Shown: positions 1-8,556 of the stretch, in pieces
Layout: each line of letters begins with the position of its first letter
How positions within the stretch are numbered: the first letter of the stretch is position 1
Source: Corynebacterium endometrii
GTDB lineage: Bacteria > Actinomycetota > Actinomycetes > Mycobacteriales > Mycobacteriaceae
DNA: 64,000 bases
Direction of reading: 5' to 3'
Assembly (NCBI RefSeq): GCF_004795735.1
Contig: NZ_CP039247.1
Coordinates: 1,240,001 to 1,304,000, forward strand
The notes under the pieces: model-generated
What the model saw: only the letters and a program-made list of their open reading frames with translations
The model's database searches: none
Told to the model about the DNA's origin: nothing
Position numbers and translations under genes: made by a program

Positions 1-1
1 C

Positions 2-424
2 GGTGAGCTCATCCGCCGCGGCCATGACGTCACGGGCATTGATGTAGACCCCATCCTTATTGACTACGCCACCAAGGATCACCCGGACGGAAAGTGGATT
101 GTGGGTGACTTGTCCTCCGATCCGCTACCTGAATCCGCTTTTGATCTGGCGGTGTGCGCCGGCAATGTCATGGGCTTTGTCGCAATCGAGGGCCGTAAAC
201 CTGCGCTGGAGAACCTTTTTACTTCGCTCAAGCCGGGCGGACGTCTCGTGGTGGGATTCGGCTCAGGCCGGGGTTGGGATTTCACAGACTTCCTCGCCAT
301 GGCAGAGGAGTGCGGATTCCGGGTGGATAGCACCTTCAGCTCGTGGGACTTAAAGCGATTCACGGACAATTCGACCTTTTTGGTGGCAATCCTGTCCCAT
401 CCGGGCGCGGGTCTCATCTCGTAG
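2..424 (+). CDS. Class I SAM-dependent methyltransferase, 5' end outside window
   Basis: The frame enters from the left edge, so only about 140 C-terminal residues are visible. The Rossmann-type methyltransferase core is clear. VTGIDVDP ends strand beta2 with the acidic residues that normally bind the SAM ribose. GDLSS precedes the region that usually contacts adenine. The VCAGNVMGF stretch and PGGRLVVGFG match motif IV and the post-motif hairpin. The glycine-rich motif I lies outside the window. The substrate cannot be read from the sequence. The gene converges on ndh, with a strong hairpin between them. The family is secure; the specific function is unknown. Confidence 0.8.
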   Translation, partial: GELIRRGHDVTGIDVDPILIDYATKDHPDGKWIVGDLSSDPLPESAFDLAVCAGNVMGFVAIEGRKPALENLFTSLKPGGRLVVGFGSGRGWDFTDFLAMAEECGFRVDSTFSSWDLKRFTDNSTFLVAILSHPGAGLIS

Positions 425-462
425 CATTCAACAGCCCGAAACTTTTTCTTCCACAACACAAT

Positions 463-504
463 AAGGCCGGTACCTCGCTTCATCTCGAAGCGGGTACCGG
501 CCTT
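463..504. terminator. Hairpin between convergent methyltransferase and ndh
   Basis: A 12-bp perfect stem (463-474 with 493-504) continues into a 6-bp stem (476-481 with 487-492) with one bulged base and a 5-nt loop. It lies between two convergent genes. Neither strand has a long T-run, so it is probably a bidirectional terminator or an mRNA 3'-end stabiliser. Confidence 0.7.
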
Positions 505-546
505 GTCAGCTGCTATGACAGCCGCGCCAAGCTAGGTGGGGTGGCT

Positions 547-1881
547 TTAGTCCTCTAGGGCCAAGCGTGCGTCACGCTGCTGCTTGGTGATTTCCATGTT
601 GCCGCGGTTACGGCTAAAGGCGTTCACGCCCCAGTTAATCAGGGTCAGGGCACGGTTACGGAAGCCGACCAGATAGGTTACGTGGAGACCCAACCAAGCC
701 AACCATGCCGGGAAGCCGGAGAATTCAGTCTTGCCGATCTTCACCACGGCGTTGCCGCGGGAAATGATGGCCATGGAGCCCTTGTCAAAGTAATCGAAGG
801 CCTCGGCACCGTCCTGCTCGGAGTCCTCGTCAACCTTTGCGGCAATGAGCTTCGCAGCATGGGCACCAGTCTGCAGCGCCACCTGGGCAACGCCTGGAAG
901 GCGGTCGAGGTTGATCATGTCACCCAAGACGTAGACATTGCTGTACTCACCCACGGTCAGGTCTGGGTTGACGGATACGCGACCGGCACGGTCAACCTCA
1001 ACGCCGGCCTGGTCAGCGACCATCTTGCCCAGTGGGGAAGCGGAGACACCGGCGGACCAAATCTTGGTAGCGCCCTCCAAGGTGACTTCCTCTTCGGTCT
1101 TCATGTGCTTGTAGGTAACCGCATCGGCGGTTACGTCGGTAACCATTGCATTGAGGCGGACGTCCACGCCGAGCTTCTCGAGAGTACGCTGCGCCTTGCG
1201 GCCCAGGCGCTTGCCGAAAGGAGGTAGAACCTGAGGCGCGCCGTCCAGCAAGTAAATCTTTGCGGACGAGGCTCCGTAGTTGGAGAAACCGTCACGCAGG
1301 GTGCGGTTAGCCAGCTCTGCGATCTGGCCGGTCAGCTCAACGCCGGTGGGTCCGGCACCAACGATGATGAAGGACAGCAGTCGCTCGCGCTCGGCTGGGT
1401 CGTCGGTGAGCTCAGCCTTCTCAAAGGCACCAATGATGCGGGAGCGCAGCTCGAGCGCATCGTCCAGAGTCTTCATGCCCGGGGCAAACTCGGCGAAGTG
1501 ATCGTTGCCGAAGTAGGACTGGCCTGCACCGGCGGCAACGATCAGAGAATCGAAGCCGTAGGTACGGGTGAAATCGTCAGAAACCGCGGTCACGGTCTTG
1601 GCCTCGAGGTTAATGTCCGTAACCTCGGCGTTGACGAAGTTAGCGTTGTCCTGCCCGCGCAGAATCTGGCGAGTAGATGGCGCAACCTCGCCGGCGGAGA
1701 CGATGCCGGTGGTCACCTGATAAAGCATCGGCTGGAACAGGTGGTGGTTCTGCCTATCAATCAGGGTGATGTCTACATCAGCGCCCTTGAGCTTTTCAAC
1801 TGCATTCAAGCCGCCAAAGCCAGCGCCGATAACTACGACGTGGTGACGGCCGCCGTTTGGACGAAACGGGGTATCAGCCAT
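547..1881 (-). CDS. ndh: Type II NADH dehydrogenase (NADH:menaquinone oxidoreductase)
   Basis: About 444 residues. This single-subunit, non-proton-pumping dehydrogenase passes electrons from NADH to menaquinone at the inner face of the membrane. The N-terminal FAD dinucleotide fold VVIGAGFGG follows directly after the start, and a second NAD(P)H fold IIVGAGPTGVEL sits mid-protein. The NDH-2 signature HHLFQPMLYQV and the FAD-contacting VYVLGDM are present. A hydrophobic C-terminal segment (AWLAWLGLHVTYLVGF) fits membrane attachment. The ATG at 1881 is chosen because GAGGG precedes it and the FAD motif begins about 14 residues later; the longer open frame adds unrelated sequence. It is transcribed alone, divergent from the next gene. 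Confidence 0.95.
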   Translation of the reverse strand: MADTPFRPNGGRHHVVVIGAGFGGLNAVEKLKGADVDITLIDRQNHHLFQPMLYQVTTGIVSAGEVAPSTRQILRGQDNANFVNAEVTDINLEAKTVTAVSDDFTRTYGFDSLIVAAGAGQSYFGNDHFAEFAPGMKTLDDALELRSRIIGAFEKAELTDDPAERERLLSFIIVGAGPTGVELTGQIAELANRTLRDGFSNYGASSAKIYLLDGAPQVLPPFGKRLGRKAQRTLEKLGVDVRLNAMVTDVTADAVTYKHMKTEEEVTLEGATKIWSAGVSASPLGKMVADQAGVEVDRAGRVSVNPDLTVGEYSNVYVLGDMINLDRLPGVAQVALQTGAHAAKLIAAKVDEDSEQDGAEAFDYFDKGSMAIISRGNAVVKIGKTEFSGFPAWLAWLGLHVTYLVGFRNRALTLINWGVNAFSRNRGNMEITKQQRDARLALED

Positions 1882-2292
1882 TACGATTCCCTCTCTTTTA
1901 TCTATGGATCTAAGTTCGCAGTACAGTGTAGACCCCTCTAACTGAGAGCTCACAATTCCGCTGTGTTTTAGGCCACTAATCTGCGATCGGAGACAGGTAG
2001 CCAACACGATGAAAACTGGCGGTGGCCGAAATTGTCCCCACCGCGGCCAGTCTCCCTCAACGCTTTTCCCAGCACGCTAGGGTTATATCCAACCGCGCGG
2101 ACAAGTAGAACGCAGGTGCGAATGTGACATTAGCCGTGAAAAAGGCACGTGGTGCAATTTGATACAAATGAGCATTTCCCTGCATATTTTCTCCTTTAGA
2201 AGTCCCAGCGGTCCGATAGTGGACTCGGCCAATCCCTCAACCGCACTGCTGCGGGCAGTCAGTAATTAGCAACAATCTTTCAAAGGAATGAG
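1882..2292. other. Divergent intergenic region ndh / CFA-like gene
   Basis: A 411-bp spacer that must hold both divergent promoters. On the minus strand a TACACT hexamer about 45 bases before the ndh start is a reasonable -10. On the plus strand TTGATA near 2160 followed by AT-rich sequence could serve the CFA-like gene. No open frame, RNA gene or strong repeat is visible. Confidence 0.4.
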
Positions 2293-3597
2293 ATGGGCAC
2301 CTACCTTGACTTAATAGACGCCGAGCTTTGGCCCGGGGTTGTCACCGTTCCCGGTGGCCTGCTGCAACGTTCCAAGGCTCGCAGGGCCGAAACGGAGTTT
2401 GCTAAAGCGTGCGCTAGGGCTGGGTTGGCGTTCGATGATGGTGCGCACTCTGACTTCGATATCCACGTGGAACATGACGCGCTATTTCTGCGGCTAGCTG
2501 CCTCGGGCTGGTTGGGGCTGGCCGAGTCCTACATGGCTGGCGAGTGGAGCACTCCAAGTTCTGACAGGTTGACCCACGTCCTTAGCAGTCTGATTGGAGC
2601 GGGCTACCTGCCAAAGGTTAAACTCACCCCGGTCCAGGATTGGGACGGTGAGGAACTGCCGCAGGAGCTCATTCGATACTTTTCCGGTGACGGCATGTCA
2701 GTAAGCAGCGGCCTCTACGCCAGCGGCGTGCCCACGACGGTGCGCGAATCCGTGCCTAATTACGCGAGCAGGGGCCCTGGTACGTCCCACCCCAAAACGC
2801 ACTTTGTTGATATCACGACGCTGACGGAACCCACGGGGGTTGAACGCAGCGATCTGGAGGCGGCCCAGCAACGCGCCGCGGACTGGCTGTTAGACGCCGC
2901 CCACGTTGGGGCTGGCAGCCACGCCGCGGTGTTCTCCGCAACTGGAGCCCAATTACCCCTCCGGGCCAGCCTGCGCCGGGCGACCACCGATTTCCTCACG
3001 GCAGACGAAGATCATGCCCAAGCGGTCATCGATGACCTCACGCTGGCCGGCGCGGCGGACGCGGTTCACTGCCATGTTTTAGCCCAGCCACTGCCCAGCG
3101 CCAAGGAATGGCGGGGCCGCTATGATGCGGTACTCAGCGTGGAAAAACTAGAAACCATGAGCCTCAGGCAGCGCAAACAGTACGCCGCTACTTTGGACAG
3201 GTTCGTCTCCAGCGACGGACGTGTGGCCCTGCAGTCAGTGGTTGAAACCGAGCAGATGAATCAGGCTGGGCGCGCCGCCGTAGACGTTTTGCGCGGTTAC
3301 GTGTGGCCGGGCTTGGAGTATCCAACCATGACGGATATTCACCGGCTCTTCGATAGGCATACTGGCCTGCGGATTATTGCGGAGACGCGCTTTGGCCAAC
3401 ACTACACCGAAGCGCTAGCCCAGCAGCTTTCCTTCTTCGAGGGTCATGCCCGCGAGGCCGCGGCGGACGGTTACGACGCGGTATTCCGGCGCCTGTGGAC
3501 ATACCAGCTCTGCTTGCGCCAGGCGCTGGCAAAACTCGGCATGATAGAGACCATTCAGGCCACGGCCATACAGCGCAACCGTCGCGGCCGGCGCTAA
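2293..3597 (+). CDS. Cyclopropane-fatty-acyl-phospholipid synthase-like protein with degenerate SAM site
   Basis: 434 residues, the usual length of CFA/mycolic-acid-type methyltransferases. The N-terminal part carries the family's GLAESYMAGEWS-like segment (about residues 76-87). The C-terminal part keeps the SVEKLE block, which corresponds to the family SIEM-E motif, and YVWPGLEYPT, which corresponds to YIFPGG-PS. Where SAM motif I (EIGCGWGG) is expected there is LLDAAHVGAGSHAAV, and the usual asparagine/aspartate landmarks around it are changed. The fold is therefore recognisable, but SAM binding and methyl transfer are doubtful. Known relatives modify acyl chains of membrane phospholipids. 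The start has GGAATGAG upstream. It is a single-gene unit. Confidence 0.75.
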   Translation: MGTYLDLIDAELWPGVVTVPGGLLQRSKARRAETEFAKACARAGLAFDDGAHSDFDIHVEHDALFLRLAASGWLGLAESYMAGEWSTPSSDRLTHVLSSLIGAGYLPKVKLTPVQDWDGEELPQELIRYFSGDGMSVSSGLYASGVPTTVRESVPNYASRGPGTSHPKTHFVDITTLTEPTGVERSDLEAAQQRAADWLLDAAHVGAGSHAAVFSATGAQLPLRASLRRATTDFLTADEDHAQAVIDDLTLAGAADAVHCHVLAQPLPSAKEWRGRYDAVLSVEKLETMSLRQRKQYAATLDRFVSSDGRVALQSVVETEQMNQAGRAAVDVLRGYVWPGLEYPTMTDIHRLFDRHTGLRIIAETRFGQHYTEALAQQLSFFEGHAREAAADGYDAVFRRLWTYQLCLRQALAKLGMIETIQATAIQRNRRGRR

Positions 3598-3635
3598 GAG
3601 CAGTGGACGCACCCGCCGGCTACCAAGTCGCCTCT

Positions 3636-6557
3636 TTACGGGGAGATGACGGGCCGGGATACACGCTCTAGCAGCACCGCAATGGACTCGTAAGCCTTGC
3701 CGGATTCCATCTCCAGGCCCATCTCGCAGGTCCGGTTATCGGAGACGAAGCAATCAAAGTCCCCGGAATCAACGCTGGCCATCTCCTCCCTCGTTGCGGA
3801 GGCCACCAGCTCGGGGTGGAGCAGGCCGCGGTCACCGGCGGTGCCGCAGCAGGTTGCGCCCTCTGGTATGGAGGCCTCCCCGCATAGATTGGCAAGGGAG
3901 AGCAGGTCGCTGCTGATGCCCATGTGCTCGGTGGAGCAAGTCGGATGGACGGCAATGCGCCCGGCCGTATCCACAATGGGTAGGTAATCAACCACCTCGT
4001 CGCGCAACCATTCGACCACGTCAACAATCTTAAGCTGTTCCCACAGCTCGAAATCGGCGGGGGAGAGCGCATGCGGGACGTTATCCAGCAGGCCGTGCGT
4101 GCAGCTGGCCGCGTCCACGATGATGGGCAACGCGCCGTGCTCGGACCAATGCCACAAGTCCCGGACGATCGTCCGCGCCTGATGCTCGAAGCCCTCCTTG
4201 TAGCCCTTGGAGGACCACGGCGTTCCACAGCAGTCACCGGTTACATTCTCAGGAATCCACACCGGGCGCCCCGAACGGCGGCCCAGTTCGACCACCGCCT
4301 GGGGTAACTCCACCGAATCCGCGGAGGCGCCGGCCGGCTTTCCAAAGATACGGTTGATGCAGGCGGGGAAGTACAGGGCTGTGGCACCTTCACGGCTGGT
4401 TTTGGGAAGGCGTGAAGCCGCCTGCGGCAGCGGGCCGGGCACGGTAGGCAAAAGGTCAGGGGAGACCACGTTCCGGGCAAGGTTTGCTCCTAGTTCGAAA
4501 GGCTTGTGGCCAACCTTGTTTGCTGAGATAACTCCCGCACGGGCGAGTTTTTCCACGGCCGCCCACTTTTGCGCGGTGGTCAACGCAACCTTGTTGGAGC
4601 GTGGGGTAGTGCCCTGGGCGCGCATTTGCTTCATGACGGCGCCGGTATCGATGCTCAACGGGCAGGGGATGGAGCAAGAACCATCCGCGGCGCACATGTC
4701 CACGGCATCGTAGACGTATTCCTCTTGCAGCTTCCTGAGTACCTCGGAGCCCTCGGGCTGGCGCGCCATCTCGCGGCGCAGAACTATGCGCTGGCGAGGA
4801 GTCACGGTCGCGTGCCGCGACGGGCACACATTCTCGCAGAAACCGCATTCCACGCAGAGGTTGATTTCCTCCTCAATCTTTGGGTGGGATTTAAAATTCT
4901 TCAGGTGGATGTCCGGCTCGCGGGAAAGCTTGATATTGGGCGCCAGGACTCCATTTGGGTCTAGCATGTCCTTGACTTCCCAAAACAGCTCATATACCTC
5001 CTCGCCCCACTCGCGCAGCACATACGGGGCCATGTTCGTACCGGTGCCGTGCTCGGCCTTCATAGAGCCGTGGTACTTGTCGATGACCAATTCCGCCAGG
5101 TCATCAAGGAAATTTGCGTAATCCTGGCGGTCCTTCTCGCTGTTGAGCTGGGGAAGCAGGAAGAAGTGCAGGTTGCCGAAAGCCGCGTGCCCCATCACGG
5201 ATTCGGGCGCGCCGTACTTGGCCTGCAAATCCATCAAATCCGACGCCGCCTCGCCAATCTTCGCGGGAGGGAAACAGACGTCCTCAGTGATATAGGTTGC
5301 GCCCTGGGGGCGGTCAGCACCTAAAAGCCCGAACAGGCCACTGCGGATTTTCCACGCGCCGCGCATGCCCTCGACGGTGGAGTCAAATGTAAGGGGAGCG
5401 GTGAGGGGGGCGTCGGCAAGGACGGCCCGGATGCGGTCCTGTGCTGCTTCAAGCTCCTCGAGATCACCGCCGCCGACCTCGACGAGGAGGGCAGCGGCCT
5501 TGTCATCGATGTCCGCCCACTCGCGTGGCGCCTCCGGGAAGTTGGCCACGGAGGTCCGCATGACGGGCGCCACGAGCAGCTCACAGGCAATGGCCCCCGC
5601 GTCCATCATTGGCGCAACAAATTTCGCCGCCTCGCGGATATCTGGCAGCATAACCCACACGGTGGCCTTGACCCTGGGCAAGGCGACGGTACGAATCGTA
5701 GCCTCCGTGATGGCGCCCAGGATGCCCTCGGATCCAATCATCAGATGCTTGAGGATATCCACCGGCTGGTCGTAATCGAGAAACGCATCCAGGCGCAGGC
5801 CGTTGGTGTTGCGGATGGAAAACTTCTCCCGCAGGAAATCAACCACGGCCGTGTTGGTGCGCAGCCTGTCGCGAAACTCCACCATCTGCTCGTGCAGCTT
5901 AGGTTCCTGGTCGCGGAAGGCTTCGTCGCCCGCGGCGGTATCCACGAGGGTGCCGGAGGCCAGCGCCACCGTCATGTCCTCGATGCTGTGGTAGCTATCG
6001 CGGTCGAGCGAGCAGCGCATGCCGCCGGCGTTGTTAGCCAACACACCGCCGATCGTGCACACGGCGGTGGAACCGGGATCCGGCCCCAACATGAATCCAT
6101 CGCGGGCCAATATAGCCTGCGCATCACCCAGAATCATGCCGGGCTTGGTCCAAATTCTTGCGCCGCCATCGAGGACCTTCATCCCGCCGAAGTGGGTTTT
6201 AAGGTCAATGAGGATGTCATCGCAACCAGTCTGGCCGCTAAGCGCGGTACCCGCGGCGCGGAAAGTCACGTGGCGTCCGTTCTTACGCGCGTAGGTGATG
6301 ACCTGCGCAACCTCGCGGTCCGTGCGAGGGGAGACCGCCACCTGCGGCATCACTCGGTACGGTCCCGCCTCCGTGGCCCACGCGACCAGGTCGCTGAGCC
6401 TGCCGTGAACGTTGTCATAACCAACTATGGCCGCAAGGCCATCTATAAGCTCCTGCGGGGCGCCACCTACGAATTCGGCGCCAACGCGGTCAGGCTGCAC
6501 GTCCTGACCGCCTAAAAGCTCAAGCGATTGGGGAGAAATGGAACCTAGTTTGCGCAT
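3636..6557 (-). CDS. FAD-linked and Fe-S-binding D-2-hydroxyacid dehydrogenase (YdiJ / D-lactate dehydrogenase type)
   Basis: About 973 residues. A GlcD-like FAD half is fused to a GlpC/CCG-like electron-transfer half. The PCMH-type FAD domain shows FRAAGTALSGQTG near residue 100 and PDPGSTAVCTIGG near 160. The FAD-oxidase C-terminal domain follows, with HAAFGNLHF and AEHGTG. Two ferredoxin-type clusters come next: CVECGFCENVCPS and CAADGSCSIPCP. Two CCG motifs near the C-terminus (CCGTPWSS, CCGTAGDRG) are typical heterodisulfide-reductase cysteine pairs. The family oxidises D-lactate, D-2-hydroxyglutarate or similar acids and passes electrons to quinone; the substrate here is inferred only. 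The ATG at 6557 has GTAAGG upstream; the longer frame to 6701 lacks support. Confidence 0.88.
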   Translation of the reverse strand: MRKLGSISPQSLELLGGQDVQPDRVGAEFVGGAPQELIDGLAAIVGYDNVHGRLSDLVAWATEAGPYRVMPQVAVSPRTDREVAQVITYARKNGRHVTFRAAGTALSGQTGCDDILIDLKTHFGGMKVLDGGARIWTKPGMILGDAQAILARDGFMLGPDPGSTAVCTIGGVLANNAGGMRCSLDRDSYHSIEDMTVALASGTLVDTAAGDEAFRDQEPKLHEQMVEFRDRLRTNTAVVDFLREKFSIRNTNGLRLDAFLDYDQPVDILKHLMIGSEGILGAITEATIRTVALPRVKATVWVMLPDIREAAKFVAPMMDAGAIACELLVAPVMRTSVANFPEAPREWADIDDKAAALLVEVGGGDLEELEAAQDRIRAVLADAPLTAPLTFDSTVEGMRGAWKIRSGLFGLLGADRPQGATYITEDVCFPPAKIGEAASDLMDLQAKYGAPESVMGHAAFGNLHFFLLPQLNSEKDRQDYANFLDDLAELVIDKYHGSMKAEHGTGTNMAPYVLREWGEEVYELFWEVKDMLDPNGVLAPNIKLSREPDIHLKNFKSHPKIEEEINLCVECGFCENVCPSRHATVTPRQRIVLRREMARQPEGSEVLRKLQEEYVYDAVDMCAADGSCSIPCPLSIDTGAVMKQMRAQGTTPRSNKVALTTAQKWAAVEKLARAGVISANKVGHKPFELGANLARNVVSPDLLPTVPGPLPQAASRLPKTSREGATALYFPACINRIFGKPAGASADSVELPQAVVELGRRSGRPVWIPENVTGDCCGTPWSSKGYKEGFEHQARTIVRDLWHWSEHGALPIIVDAASCTHGLLDNVPHALSPADFELWEQLKIVDVVEWLRDEVVDYLPIVDTAGRIAVHPTCSTEHMGISSDLLSLANLCGEASIPEGATCCGTAGDRGLLHPELVASATREEMASVDSGDFDCFVSDNRTCEMGLEMESGKAYESIAVLLERVSRPVISP

Positions 6558-6670
6558 GTTATTTACCTTACGCCGAAAGCCCAAGCCTTTACTGAGAAAA
6601 GGCGAACCTTTTGATAAGCCAGCAATCATGCCTTCACAGGACCGTCGCTCCACAAGAAAGCAGAGCGCGC

Positions 6671-6708
6671 AGCGAGGGGCAACCGGTAAAGCGAGGGGCA
6701 ACCGGTAA
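6671..6708. repeat. Exact 19-bp tandem duplication (two copies)
   Basis: The unit AGCGAGGGGCAACCGGTAA occurs at 6671-6689 and again, without any gap or mismatch, at 6690-6708. It sits upstream of the FAD/Fe-S dehydrogenase start. A recent slippage event or a doubled protein-binding site would both explain it. Confidence 0.9.
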
Positions 6709-6796
6709 TGGGTATCGAGTTAGGACATCACTCGGTTTATCCGCCGAAGCAGAGTTTATTCGCTGGAGGGGGAGTTGGACCTGGATCCTTTCTGAC

Positions 6797-6810
6797 ATAA
6801 TGTACATTAT
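6797..6810. promoter_or_regulatory. Perfect 14-bp AT-rich palindrome, possible operator
   Basis: ATAATGTACATTAT is self-complementary. It lies about 240 bp upstream of the leftward FAD/Fe-S dehydrogenase start. Its size and symmetry fit a dimeric regulator such as a MarR- or GntR-type protein, but no regulator can be assigned from sequence. It does not match the DtxR, LexA or GlxR consensus. Confidence 0.4.
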
Positions 6811-7181
6811 CGGACATTTAACATTAGTTGAGCGCGCCCTTGAGGTAGCATCCAAGGCCCGTTCGCCCCTTGTTCAAGCCAAGGGCCTATCTGCCGTTAA
6901 GTCTCGGCATGCGCGCACAGGTCCCTAGGACCGGTAACCGCGCCTTTTCGATTTTGTGCCCCTGCAACCCATCGAACCGCCCCGAACCGCACCCGGCCGG
7001 CACCGCACCGGCACGCGACGCCCGGCCTCGCGGTCAACACAGCTATTAGATTCAGCCGCCGCGGGACTCTCGGAAATTTTAGCGCTCGAAAACTTCGGCT
7101 CTGGCCAGATCGGGCGAACGGGTCCTGAGTGCCCAGTAACCCAAGGAAACGAAGTTTCGCCCACCCCATCTTGATATAAAC

Positions 7182-7224
7182 ATATACCCTGATTAACGTC
7201 ACTGTGACTTTAATCAGGGTATAT
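7182..7224. repeat. 43-bp near-perfect palindrome downstream of small membrane gene
   Basis: A 15-bp perfect arm (7182-7196 against 7210-7224) and an inner 5-bp arm GTCAC/GTGAC (7198-7202 against 7204-7208) share one axis at 7203; only the pair 7197/7209 mismatches. It begins 25 bp after the stop of the leftward gene at 7250, so it could act as a terminator. However, no T-run follows on the minus strand, and the centre has almost no loop, which suits a DNA-level operator or cruciform equally well. Confidence 0.85.
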
Positions 7225-7249
7225 ATCCGGCGGCCTCACACCACCTGGT

Positions 7250-7432
7250 TTAACGAGATTCCTGCTCTTTCTTCGCCCTCAAAGCCTGAGCCAATTGAAA
7301 CCCCGTAATCACGATGAGGACCGCCGCAAACCCCGCGACTAGCCACATCTGTTGGATTGCCACGAAGGCACAAAAGACAACAAGCACCGCGAGCCGGAAC
7401 CACAGCATCGGAACCATTTGAGCAGCGAGCAT
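7250..7432 (-). CDS. Small two-helix membrane protein
   Basis: 60 residues with two hydrophobic stretches (about 8-26 and 30-49) and a charged tail rich in Lys, Glu and Arg, which should face the cytoplasm. AAGGATAAGG immediately precedes the ATG, a strong ribosome-binding site that supports a real gene despite the small size. It lies 36 bp downstream of the YceI gene on the same strand and is probably co-transcribed. I do not recognise a family; the function is unknown. Confidence 0.65.
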   Translation of the reverse strand: MLAAQMVPMLWFRLAVLVVFCAFVAIQQMWLVAGFAAVLIVITGFQLAQALRAKKEQESR

Positions 7433-7468
7433 CCTTATCCTTCCATCGACCTCTTTGGTTGACTGCGT

Positions 7469-8170
7469 TTACTTCTCGAGCGTGACGCGTACGTTGACGA
7501 AACCCTCTTCATCTATCTTCGCCGCGATAAACTCAGGAGTCTCAACTCCGTAATCGAGACGATTAATAGGAATGTCTCCCGCGACAACTATCTGGTCGCC
7601 GGTGCGCAGTACGTCAAAATCCTGCGTGATCGAGTTGGTATTGTCCTTGATAGTAAGGCCTCCGGTCATGGTGACAGTACCTACGCTGCCATCACCAGGC
7701 ACCGCGGCGAGATCAACGGGTTTGGTGAGCTCGAAGTAAGCCTCCGGGTAAAATTCCACCTCAAGCAGCTTGTCCTTGGTGTTCTGGTCGCGGACCTGCT
7801 TATCGGACGTAAGGTTCTCCAAATTAACGGTGATTGAGGCCTGGTCCATCACATTGCCGCTAATGCGAGCGTGACCGGAGACCGCCGTGGTGGAACCGGA
7901 GGTAACCTTCTCTTCGGCCGGAAGAATCTCGTGGAACGTGAAACCGGCGGAGGTAAAATTGCGGCCGCTACCCTGCACTACCTGCCAATCTCCGTCGAGC
8001 TCCGCGGAAGCCGGCTCAGCACCTTCAGCGTCTATTCCTTCTGTCTTGACACCTGCCCCCATATATAAGGAATAAAACAACGGTCCGAGGGCAACGGCTG
8101 TGGCCAGCACGATGAGCACCGCGAATATGGAAATAACCAGTTTGCGGTTATAGAACAGGTCCTTAAACAT
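7469..8170 (-). CDS. YceI-family protein, membrane-anchored
   Basis: 233 residues. An N-terminal hydrophobic segment (about residues 11-33) anchors or exports the protein. The rest matches the YceI lipocalin-like beta-barrel: GDWQVVQGSG at the start of the domain, GHARISGNVM and VEFYPEAYFELTKP in the middle, and DYGVETPEFIA near the end. Family members bind polyisoprenoid-type lipids in the periplasm; the ligand here is not known. The gene starts 4 bp after the preceding zinc-finger gene ends, and a small membrane protein follows, so the three probably form one operon. Confidence 0.85.
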   Translation of the reverse strand: MFKDLFYNRKLVISIFAVLIVLATAVALGPLFYSLYMGAGVKTEGIDAEGAEPASAELDGDWQVVQGSGRNFTSAGFTFHEILPAEEKVTSGSTTAVSGHARISGNVMDQASITVNLENLTSDKQVRDQNTKDKLLEVEFYPEAYFELTKPVDLAAVPGDGSVGTVTMTGGLTIKDNTNSITQDFDVLRTGDQIVVAGDIPINRLDYGVETPEFIAAKIDEEGFVNVRVTLEK

Positions 8171-8174
8171 CCCT

Positions 8175-8489
8175 CTACCTTATATCCTCTAAACGCCGTG
8201 CCATAGCGACCAGTTCGCCGCACAGCTTCCTTACTTCTTCCGGGGATTCGCCCTCGCTAGCCGCGGTGGAAATATCCTCCGCCGCGCAGCGCAATTCAAA
8301 CAGGCCATCCCTCAGCGCCGCTAGGCGGTTGGCGCTTAAGGTAACGCCTCCCTCATCTACGCGCCCCGGGCCAGTGACATTCCTGTGCTCGTAGGCCCGC
8401 TGCTTACAGGCCGTTCCACAGAATTTACGTGGGCGTCCGCGCAGGTTAACGCTGAATTCCTTACCACACCACTCGCAGGAGGCAGTCAT
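8175..8489 (-). CDS. Zinc-finger-like conserved actinobacterial protein
   Basis: 104 residues if the ATG at 8489 is used, which has TAGGAAACAG upstream; a longer frame reaches 8564. The N-terminus carries CEWCGKEF followed by RKFCGTACKQRAYEHR, a CxxC...CxxxC metal-binding knuckle with a basic helix, suggestive of nucleic-acid or protein binding. The C-terminal half is helical and acidic. It is the first gene of the probable operon with YceI and is divergent from rbpA. Function unknown. Confidence 0.7.
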   Translation of the reverse strand: MTASCEWCGKEFSVNLRGRPRKFCGTACKQRAYEHRNVTGPGRVDEGGVTLSANRLAALRDGLFELRCAAEDISTAASEGESPEEVRKLCGELVAMARRLEDIR

Positions 8490-8556
8490 CGACTGTTTCC
8501 TATTGCAGCTTGAACTAGGCATCACGCACCTAACCTTAGCCCATTTGTTCCCCCGC

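Larger units (their letters stand above)
6558..7249. other. 692-bp noncoding region with repeats and palindromes
   Basis: No convincing gene. The open frames on both strands have atypical composition, lack ribosome-binding sites and resemble nothing I know. What is visible: a 19-bp exact tandem duplication, a perfect 14-bp palindrome, GC-rich reiterations of the type CCGGCACCG near 7000-7020, and a 43-bp near-perfect palindrome at the right end. It may be a decayed gene or a regulatory region between genes transcribed leftward on both sides. Confidence 0.5.

Noticed and set aside
5745..6515. 256-residue plus-strand open frame opposite the FAD/Fe-S dehydrogenase
   Set aside because: It lies wholly within a well-supported gene on the other strand and shows no protein family features.
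6611..7202. Open frames on both strands in the 6.6-7.2 kb region
   Set aside because: They lack ribosome-binding sites, have composition typical of noncoding GC-rich DNA, and overlap each other and the repeats.
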